Assembly (NCBI GenBank): GCA_039208045.1
Contig: JBCCRH010000422.1
Span: 1-5,103 of the forward strand
Direction of reading: 5' to 3'
DNA length: 5,103 nt
Source: JBCCRH01 sp039208045
Lineage (GTDB): Bacteria > Bacteroidota > Bacteroidia > Chitinophagales > Saprospiraceae
The notes beneath the pieces were generated by a model that was not told the DNA's origin, ran no database searches, and worked only from the letters and a program-made list of their open reading frames with translations. Positions 1 to 5,103 of the stretch are shown here, one piece after another (position 1 is the first letter of the stretch; each line of letters begins with the position of its first letter). The translations under genes and the position numbers were made by a program.

Positions 1-1513
1 CAAACAAGGCCCGCAGCGGCAGAGGGGCCTCCATTGGTTTCGACTTATCGTCAATGCTTAAGCGGATGACAAACACTCCATTTTTATCCTCTACCTGAAG
101 GACAGGCACAAAGTCTTTTTCTGCAATATAAAATCGGCTCAACCACACCTGAATCGCCCCTGGATATTCACGCTCTTCAAAACTATCGAACACCTCAGTG
201 GTATCTTTAAAAAATAGGCGCGTTACTGTACTTAGCTGCTGATCCAAATCCATATCGTGGTAGGTATGGATAAAGTGCGATAGGAAAAAGCCCATCAGGG
301 TAGGCAAAACTTCGGAAGGGTAAGGCTTTTCGGCTGCTTCATCGGTATCGAAGCGAACTAGATCGGCAGGGATTAACGATTTGATGGTATTGAATAAGCG
401 CCCCACTGCTCCATTGAAGGTAGCAGCTTGCCATCGTATCCAATATTCCGTTTCCCCTACTTCGAAGAGCTGCGGCACATAAGCACATTGCAGCAGTAGC
501 TTCTCCGCCAAGTGGTAGCACAGTACTAAGCTTCCCAAGTCAGGCGCCAAAGCTCCCACTTGCCCCAGTGGAATCGCTCGAAGCAAATCCATCAACTCTT
601 CTTCATCTTCAAAATAAGCGATACGGTCGCCCTGTGCATCCCACAATTCACATTGCCAAAAGGTACCCTCATTAGCCAGCACCAACTCTGCTTGCTCCAC
701 TAGCCACACTTTGGGAGGTATGGTCTGCGTATCCGCTTGCTTCCGCAGGCGGGTCATACTACGGCGAATCTTCTTGTAAACAGTCGCCATCACCTTTTTA
801 AAATCACCAGTCGGGAAAAATACGGGCTGTTCCTTAAGTAAAGTAAAAATCTGATCTAAACAATCGGGAACTTGCGACAGGTCTACTTCCTCCAATACTG
901 ATTCGTCCCAAGATGCGGCCGCTGGCACTGCCATCGAAGCAGCAAGGCCTCTAGTCGATGACACCGCTGGAATTTGCACTGCTTGCTCCACCGCTGCTGT
1001 GTAGCCAATGCCCGCTAAGCCCTGAAACAAGTCAAAACGGTGCAGGTCAAATACCAAAAACGGATTTTTATCAATCTCATTAGCCACCAAGTACAGCACT
1101 GCTGCCATATGCTTGCAAGGCACCGCCCAGTCGGGGCACGAGCACCCTCCGCTTAGATCGCCCCACTGCCGTGGGAACAGGTGGATACCTTGCTTTAGGG
1201 CAGCGCCATATAGTCCTTCTGGCAGCTCTCTGTTGAGTAATTGGGAAAGGAAGAGCGGGTTGGAGGTGATGATTTCCAGCAGCTTTGCCTTTTCGCTGGC
1301 GCTAAATGGCGGGATGGTCAGGTCGACGGAATAGGGGCGTGGTCGGGAGCCTTGTACTGCCGCTCGAATCTGATTGCCATCGATCTCTACTTCCAGTACA
1401 GAGCCATTGTTGGCGTAGCGGCGGCCGCGAGGAAGGCGATTAGAGTAATCGATCTGATTAAGGGCATTGAGCCATTGCTTTCCCCACCAGGTGTTGCCGT
1501 ATGATTTGCGCAT
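1..1513 (-). CDS. SWIM zinc-finger protein, C-terminus cut by window edge; possible SWIM-SNF2 helicase fusion
   Basis: I translated the minus strand from ATG at 1513 and it stays open for 504 codons to base 2, with no stop in the window. The start is well fixed: an in-frame TGA lies at 1540-1538 and no ATG, GTG or TTG falls between. Residues 1-24 (MRKSYGNTWWGKQW...) and 25-44 (NRLPRGRRYANNGSVLEVEI) match the usual opening of bacterial SWIM proteins, as do 'QGSRPRPYSV' and 'LFPRQWGDL'. The zinc motif is Cys124-x-Cys126-x6-Cys133-x-His135 (1144-1109), followed by 'MAAVLYLVANEIDKNPFLVFDL'-like helix residues. SWIM domains bind zinc and are thought to contact DNA or proteins. Such genes commonly neighbour SNF2-type helicases (B. 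subtilis ywqB/ywqA style). Residues from about 275 on (helical segment near 'AEKLLLQCAYVPQLFE', then 'WIRWQAA', 'LIPADLVRF', 'WLSRFYIAEKDFVPVLQVED') resemble the region before the helicase motor, which suggests a fusion; this is inference from memory. No SD is seen. The 228-base gap suggests its own promoter. Confidence 0.9.
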   Translation of the reverse strand, partial: MRKSYGNTWWGKQWLNALNQIDYSNRLPRGRRYANNGSVLEVEIDGNQIRAAVQGSRPRPYSVDLTIPPFSASEKAKLLEIITSNPLFLSQLLNRELPEGLYGAALKQGIHLFPRQWGDLSGGCSCPDWAVPCKHMAAVLYLVANEIDKNPFLVFDLHRFDLFQGLAGIGYTAAVEQAVQIPAVSSTRGLAASMAVPAAASWDESVLEEVDLSQVPDCLDQIFTLLKEQPVFFPTGDFKKVMATVYKKIRRSMTRLRKQADTQTIPPKVWLVEQAELVLANEGTFWQCELWDAQGDRIAYFEDEEELMDLLRAIPLGQVGALAPDLGSLVLCYHLAEKLLLQCAYVPQLFEVGETEYWIRWQAATFNGAVGRLFNTIKSLIPADLVRFDTDEAAEKPYPSEVLPTLMGFFLSHFIHTYHDMDLDQQLSTVTRLFFKDTTEVFDSFEEREYPGAIQVWLSRFYIAEKDFVPVLQVEDKNGVFVIRLSIDDKSKPMEAPLPLRALF

Positions 1514-1524
1514 CGGGTAGCTTT

Positions 1525-1547
1525 TTTGTTCTGCTGTTCAGAACAAA
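1525..1547. promoter_or_regulatory. Perfect palindrome (9-bp arms) before the SWIM gene, operator-like
   Basis: Arms TTTGTTCTG (1525-1533) and CAGAACAAA (1539-1547) are exact inverted complements around a 5-base centre. A smaller palindrome, TGTTC-A-GAACA, is nested at 1535-1545, so GTTC/GAAC half-sites occur three times. The element ends 12 bases from the SWIM start codon and overlaps the last four bases of the candidate -7 box at 1544-1551. That is where a repressor would block initiation. It could instead form a hairpin in the short 5' leader. It is not a standard terminator, because neither strand has a U-run directly after the stem. The regulator is unknown, and GAAC-N4-GTTC (the Gram-positive LexA box) is not present. 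Confidence 0.55.
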
Positions 1548-1551
1548 GTTA
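1544..1551 (-). promoter_or_regulatory. Candidate Bacteroidota -7 promoter box for the SWIM gene
   Basis: The minus strand reads TAACTTTG, a full match to the Bacteroidota -7 consensus TAnnTTTG used by their primary sigma factor. It would place transcription start around 1540-1537 and leave a leader of roughly 25 bases before the ATG at 1513. A clean TTG at about -33 is not visible; only the T-rich stretch GTGTTTTCCC lies upstream at about the right distance. The call therefore rests on one box plus its position in the only intergenic gap upstream of this gene. Confidence 0.45.
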
Positions 1552-1582
1552 AGCATATGATTGGAACGGGAAAACACCCCTC

Positions 1583-1744
1583 GGAACCCTTAAGACCTCC
1601 GGTTCCTTAAAAAAGTTTATTTAATACCCCCTATAGCGGATTGCAAATCCGCTAAGCGCGTGCTAGGCTTTTTTATTTAAAGCTTGGCACGCGCTCAGTG
1701 GATTTGTAATCCGCGTGGAAACCCTTAATATCTCGGAGTCCTTA
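1583..1744. repeat. Imperfect direct repeat (two ~27-base copies) flanking the inverted-repeat composite
   Basis: Copy 1 spans 1583-1609 and copy 2 spans 1717-1744. From ACCCTTAA onward (1586-1609 versus 1721-1744) 19 of 24 bases agree, with shared ends ACCCTTAA and TCCTTA. One inserted A accounts for the difference in the GGAA(A)CCC prefix. Copy 2 runs into the stop codon of the outer-membrane channel gene. Copy 1 also holds a 6-bp inverted pair, GGAACC (1583-1588) and GGTTCC (1601-1606). The copies could be ends of a decayed insertion, a repeat-family unit or chance; they are too diverged to be a recent target duplication. Confidence 0.35.
1635..1715. repeat. REP/MITE-like composite inverted repeat with three stem-loops; possible operon terminator
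   Basis: Bases 1635-1663 and 1687-1715 are inverted complements at 25 of 29 positions, separated by a 23-base T/A-rich spacer. Each arm also folds alone. The left hairpin is AGCGGATT-GCA-AATCCGCT (1635-1653, perfect 8-bp stem). The right is GTGGATT-TGT-AATCCGC (1698-1714, 7 bp with one G-T pair). Between them AGCGCGTGC (1655-1663) pairs perfectly with GCACGCGCT (1687-1695), and GCTTT/AAAGC can extend it inward. This layout resembles bacterial REP/BIME units or a miniature inverted-repeat element. No transposase is present and no clear target-site duplication touches the ends. It lies just after the pump operon stop and may stop or protect that transcript. The only good U-run on the transcript (complement of 1609-1614) is over 20 bases beyond the last stem, so it is not a textbook terminator. 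Confidence 0.7.
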
Positions 1745-3067
1745 CTCCACCAACTCCCCCATCAGCTGCTGCAACTGCCGCTGCGCCTTCACCAAATCAA
1801 TCTTAATCTGATCAATCCGCAACTGCCCGTTCAGGCGTGCCAACTGCGCATCGCGCAAGGCTAAGTTATTGGCTTTACCCACTAGAAATAAGTCCTCCGT
1901 TTTGGCGTAAGCCTCCTCAAAAGTGACTAAGTTCTCCTGCTCGCGCTTCAGCTGTGCTTGTAGCAGTAGTAGCCGACTGCGCTCCTGCAAGGCCTGGTTG
2001 AGCAACTGTTCCTTGGCGAGCTCCAAGCGGTTGCGCTCAATATTGGCACTTACTTGCGCGTTCTGAATGCGATTCTTACGCACCCCACCATCAAAGAGAT
2101 TATAAGTAGCACTCAAGCCAATCGTTACACCAGCATTATTGATGCGAGCCAACTGTTGCACATCATTGCGCTGGTAGTTGTAGCCGACATTTGCGAAAGC
2201 AGCTACCACAGGCTGTTTGGCGGCTTCTGCTAGTTGGAGCTCGTAATCGGCAAGCTGAATACCATTGCGGCTGAGGATCAGCTGTGGATTTTTAGTCAAG
2301 ATGGCTGTATTGATCGCATCCAGTGAAGGTACTGCAATGGCTTCTACCACCGGCACTGCCTCGAATGCTTGCTCGATAGGCTGGCCCATCAGAAAATTCA
2401 AATCTTTAATCAAATTATCCTTGATTAGGATCACATCGTCGAGTGCTGCTTCGTCGGTATTGAGGGCCGATTGTAGCTGTAGCACATCCAAGCTACTGGC
2501 TTTGCCAAATTGCTTGCGATCTTCTACTTTTTGGATGCGTGCTTTGCTATTTTCGATGTTCTCTCGCAGGAAAGCGGCTTGGTTTTGCAGCTTCAGAATT
2601 TCGAGATAAAGCTGTGTGACGTTGGAAGCAATATCATTGATGAGTGCTTCTTGCTTCGCTTGTTCCAGTGCTGAAAGGCCTTCCAAAAGCGCGTAGCGGT
2701 GCTGCCTGCTTTTTCCGTCGTACAGGGCGTAGGCGGCCTCCACACCAATGTTAGCATTGATGGTCTCTACGCCTGCTTCTTCGATCTCGATAAACTCTGG
2801 CTCCACTTGAAAGGTGCGTAGTTTTACATCGGCAAAACTATTCAGATAGGAGGCCCCAGCTACCGCATTGATAGTAGGCAAGTAGCCTGCATTCCCTTTG
2901 AATACGTTGTTTTGAGCAATGGTAGTTTCCATGCGCTGAATCTTGATCGATGGGTTCTGCGCGATGGTTTGTTGGATGGCTTCCGCCAAAACTAGCTTGG
3001 GGAGTTGGCAAAAGCCCAACTGTACCCCGGCTAGCGAAAATAGGATAGAAATGTATATTGATTTCAT
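1742..3067 (-). CDS. TolC-family outer-membrane efflux channel protein
   Basis: This 441-residue protein would form the trimeric outer-membrane channel of a tripartite pump, taking substrate from the RND permease through a periplasmic adaptor. Residues 1-21 (MKSIYISILFSLAGVQLGFCQ) form a signal peptide. Its Cys20 is preceded by Phe, so a lipoprotein site is unlikely. Two outer-membrane efflux (OEP) repeats follow, at about 28-235 and 248-440. Each has a beta segment ending in an aromatic/DG turn ('YALYDGKS' 113-120, 'YNLFDGGVR' 322-330) and long Gln/Leu/Ala/Glu-rich coiled helices. The halves still match: 'GKASSLDVLQLQSALN' (188-203) parallels 'GKANNLALRDAQLARLN' (397-413), and 'LMGQPIE' parallels the C-terminal 'LMGELVE'. 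Length is normal for the family. The ATG follows the permease stop by 19 bases with no SD, so the two are probably co-transcribed. The frame is intact; substrate cannot be told. Confidence 0.95.
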   Translation of the reverse strand: MKSIYISILFSLAGVQLGFCQLPKLVLAEAIQQTIAQNPSIKIQRMETTIAQNNVFKGNAGYLPTINAVAGASYLNSFADVKLRTFQVEPEFIEIEEAGVETINANIGVEAAYALYDGKSRQHRYALLEGLSALEQAKQEALINDIASNVTQLYLEILKLQNQAAFLRENIENSKARIQKVEDRKQFGKASSLDVLQLQSALNTDEAALDDVILIKDNLIKDLNFLMGQPIEQAFEAVPVVEAIAVPSLDAINTAILTKNPQLILSRNGIQLADYELQLAEAAKQPVVAAFANVGYNYQRNDVQQLARINNAGVTIGLSATYNLFDGGVRKNRIQNAQVSANIERNRLELAKEQLLNQALQERSRLLLLQAQLKREQENLVTFEEAYAKTEDLFLVGKANNLALRDAQLARLNGQLRIDQIKIDLVKAQRQLQQLMGELVE

Positions 3068-3086
3068 TACAAATGAGGTCTAAAAA
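3068..3086 (-). other. Short intra-operon spacer between permease and channel genes
   Basis: Only 19 A/T-rich bases separate the permease TAA (3089-3087) from the channel ATG (3067-3065). They hold no purine-rich SD-like stretch, no stem-loop and no promoter box that I can see. This supports one transcript and SD-independent initiation, as is common in Bacteroidota. Confidence 0.6.
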
Positions 3087-5103
3087 TTAAGCTAATTCAC
3101 GGCTCTTCTCGCGTAGTTCTACGTCAAGCTCGGCCGCTGTGATGTCCTTGATGCGTCGGATGTAGCGATTAAAGTAGTACTTCAATTTGGCTAAAATCAG
3201 CATCATAGAAGGTAGAAAAACAAGTGATAGCAGCATTCCAAAGATCAAGCCATAGGCAATAGCGATGGCTGTCGGCTTGAGGAATTGGGCGCTTATCGAG
3301 TTATTCAGTAAGAGCGGTGCCAAGCCAAATACTGTAGTGATGGTGGTGAGCACAATAGGGCGGAAGCGCGAGATAGCTGCTACACGTAAGGCATCTCCTA
3401 CGGATAGGCCTTCTTTGATCTTATCATTATAAGTAGAAATGAGCACCAGCCCATTATTAATCAGGATACCCCAAAGCGCGATCATACCAATTCCAGAGAA
3501 AATACTAACTGGAATATTGTGTAAATACGATCCCCAGGCTACGCCTACAAAGGCAAATGGAAGCATTGCTAGAATGGCTATCGTCTTACTAAAGGAGCGA
3601 TAATTGAGCATCAGAATGCCGATGATTACGATAAATACCATCGTACCAGGCGTCTGGCTCGAATTTTGTGTCTTAGCGGACAGCCTAGCTTCTCCTTCCA
3701 AGGTGTATTTGATATTGGGAAACTCTTCTTGAATATCTTTTAAGATACTCCCTTCTGCTTCTGCCAATACCGCAGGTACGGATACCAGTAGGTTGGCAAC
3801 ATCTGCTTCTACTCGAATTTCTCGAATACCATTTTGGTGGTTGATGACAGTGAGGTTAGAACGCGGCTCAAAAGTGGCCAATTCTTCTATCGGATAGCTA
3901 TTGCCATTCGGCAATTGCAAGCGCACTTTTTTGAGGTCTTCCATGCTCTTGCGGTCTGCTTTATCGTAGCGCAGCCACACTTTCACTTCTTCATCTCCCC
4001 GCTGTATACTTTGGGCTTCTAAGCCAAAAAAGCCTTTTCGGATTTGGTCAAATACTTGTGCTTCAGTCAAGCCTAAAAACTTGGCTTTTTGCGTAAGCTC
4101 CATCGCCACCTCAGGCATGCCTAGCTTGTCGGTATCGGTAACATCCTTGAGGTCGTCGCGTGCTTCTAGGAAAGCGCGTACTTTACCTTTTGCCGCGCGC
4201 AGATCATCCATATTGCGGCCGACTAGGGCGATGGATACGGGTTTACCAAAGACCGCTACGCTGCCGTAGGCAAGATTACGCGCTTCTGGGATTGGGCCAA
4301 CCGCATCGCGGATACTACCCGCTATTTCGTACGATAAAATGCCTCTTTTATCTCCCTCCAACATATAGATATTTAGATAACCTTCATTACTGCTAGGCCC
4401 TACTACCCGCTCCACATATTTTATCACCTGATTGCCATCCGTTCGCTCCTTGGTGTAGGCTTCATTCACTTCCCACACTTTCTCCTCCATCATCTTTAGC
4501 CGTTCTGCCGTAATGGATTTATCGGTACCCAAGGGCAACTCTAAGTTGGCCGTAATTACGTCCTGATCAATGGTTGGGAAAAAAGTACTTTTTATGGTTC
4601 CAGAGCCCATAGCGCCTACTGTTAGAATCATAATACCTAGCACCGCCACTATGCCTAGAATAGGCACTTTTAGCGCAAAGCGAATCAGACCGTTGTACAC
4701 TTTATCCCGAAAGATCAAGAGTGAATTGTTGGTCCATTGCGTCAACTTCCAAGGCTTTGCGTTGCGATCTAAAGCTTTGGAGCGGGCGATGTGTACAGGT
4801 AAGATGAGCATACTTTCTAGCAGCGCTACAAAGAGCGTTGCACATACTACGAACGAAATATCGGAAAAGTAATCCCCTAGCTGTCCATCAAAAAAGAAGA
4901 AGAGGGAGAAAGCAACCGCTGTGGTAGCCAGCGAAGATAGGATAGCTGGAAAAACCTCAACAGTGCCTTGCACCGCCGCTTTGAGCGGACTCATGCCCTC
5001 CTGAAAGCGCTGGTAAATATTTTCGGCCACGACCACCCCATCATCCACAATGACCCCTAGCACAATAATCAGACCGAAGAGCGACACTTGATTGATCGTA
5101 AGG
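3087..5103 (-). CDS. RND-family efflux pump permease (AcrB-like), N-terminus beyond the right edge
   Basis: This is the inner-membrane, proton-driven permease of a tripartite efflux pump. The frame is open from 5102 to the TAA at 3089-3087 (671 residues). Full family members have about 1,030-1,070 residues, so roughly 370 are missing. The GTG at 5087 is not a start: it lies in TM4 and in-frame codons (LTINQ) precede it. TM4 carries the proton-relay Asp-Asp (5045-5040, 'GVIVDDGVVVAEN'). TM5 and TM6 follow ('AILSSLATTAVAFSLFFF', 'LFVALLESMLILPVHIA'), then TM7 ('ILGIVAVLGIMILTVGAM'). The second periplasmic porter/docking loop begins 'FPTIDQDVITANLELPLGT'. TM8-TM12 close the protein, including 'GMIALWGILINNGLVLIS' (TM10) and 'RFRPIVLTTITTVFGLAPLLL' (TM11). 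TM10 has Asn-Asn (3458-3453) where AcrB has the Lys940 region. The Glu in TM6 and 'SAQFLKP' before TM12 point to the RND subgroup with such Asn-Asn sites. An adaptor gene is expected upstream. Substrate is unknown. Confidence 0.95.
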   Translation of the reverse strand, partial: LTINQVSLFGLIIVLGVIVDDGVVVAENIYQRFQEGMSPLKAAVQGTVEVFPAILSSLATTAVAFSLFFFFDGQLGDYFSDISFVVCATLFVALLESMLILPVHIARSKALDRNAKPWKLTQWTNNSLLIFRDKVYNGLIRFALKVPILGIVAVLGIMILTVGAMGSGTIKSTFFPTIDQDVITANLELPLGTDKSITAERLKMMEEKVWEVNEAYTKERTDGNQVIKYVERVVGPSSNEGYLNIYMLEGDKRGILSYEIAGSIRDAVGPIPEARNLAYGSVAVFGKPVSIALVGRNMDDLRAAKGKVRAFLEARDDLKDVTDTDKLGMPEVAMELTQKAKFLGLTEAQVFDQIRKGFFGLEAQSIQRGDEEVKVWLRYDKADRKSMEDLKKVRLQLPNGNSYPIEELATFEPRSNLTVINHQNGIREIRVEADVANLLVSVPAVLAEAEGSILKDIQEEFPNIKYTLEGEARLSAKTQNSSQTPGTMVFIVIIGILMLNYRSFSKTIAILAMLPFAFVGVAWGSYLHNIPVSIFSGIGMIALWGILINNGLVLISTYNDKIKEGLSVGDALRVAAISRFRPIVLTTITTVFGLAPLLLNNSISAQFLKPTAIAIAYGLIFGMLLSLVFLPSMMLILAKLKYYFNRYIRRIKDITAAELDVELREKSRELA

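Noticed and set aside
339..521. A 60-codon minus-strand open frame
   Set aside because: It is in another frame on the same strand within the SWIM gene, whose own frame is continuous here and reads as sensible protein.
1113..1504. Two plus-strand open frames (1113-1334 and 1241-1504)
   Set aside because: Both lie antisense to the well-supported SWIM coding frame, show no family features and have no start signals; they are shadows of that gene.
1525..1547. The palindrome as an intrinsic terminator
   Set aside because: Neither strand has a U-run directly after the stem: the minus strand continues into A-rich sequence and the plus strand into GTTAAG.
1635..1715. CRISPR array or tRNA gene in the intergenic spacer
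   Set aside because: There are only two short palindromes in mixed arrangement with no regular repeat-spacer pattern, and no cloverleaf or T-loop sequence (GGTTCRANTCC type) is present.
3001..3067. The channel protein as a lipoprotein anchored at Cys20
   Set aside because: The residues before the cysteine are Leu-Gly-Phe; Phe at -1 does not fit a lipobox, so ordinary signal peptidase cleavage is more likely.
5085..5087. GTG at 5087 as a start codon of the permease
   Set aside because: It falls inside TM4 of the RND fold, and the frame stays open upstream to the window edge with family-like residues (LTINQ). The gene is simply cut by the window.

Overview
The window looks like part of a Bacteroidota chromosome, perhaps from the Saprospiria/Lewinella side; that placement is an inference. 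Three things suggest it. No Shine-Dalgarno sequence is visible before the two starts that lie inside the window. A TAnnTTTG-type -7 box (TAACTTTG) sits upstream of the leftmost gene. The protein styles also fit, including an RND permease with an Asn-Asn TM10 and a short TolC-like protein with a Bacteroidota-type signal peptide. Base composition is close to even. All three genes read on the minus strand, so transcription runs from right to left.

Right part (1742-5103): a drug/solute efflux operon. The permease of an RND pump enters from beyond the right edge, with its N-terminal third missing. After a 19-base gap it is followed by a complete TolC-type outer-membrane channel gene. The third partner, the periplasmic adaptor (membrane fusion protein), is not in the window and would be expected further right, upstream of the permease. 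Together these make the inner-membrane, periplasmic and outer-membrane parts of a tripartite pump.

Middle (1514-1741): a 228-base intergenic spacer rich in symmetry. It holds an 81-bp REP/MITE-like composite, in which two small GCGGATT-N3-AATCCGC-type hairpins flank a longer stem and the whole forms a 29-bp imperfect inverted repeat. An imperfect direct repeat flanks this composite. Next to the left gene lies a 9-bp-arm palindrome that overlaps a candidate promoter.

Left part (1-1513): an open frame of 504 codons with no stop, running off the left edge. It encodes a SWIM zinc-finger protein (C-x-C-x6-C-x-H). The N-terminal ~155 residues are a standard bacterial SWIM protein. The long region after it resembles the N-terminal part of the bacterial SNF2-type helicases that normally sit beside SWIM genes. 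The gene may therefore be a SWIM-SNF2 fusion with its motor outside the window. It is probably a separate transcription unit from the pump.

I see no clearly new system. The items most worth a second look are the SWIM/possible-SNF2 gene, the operator-like palindrome on its promoter and the REP-like composite.
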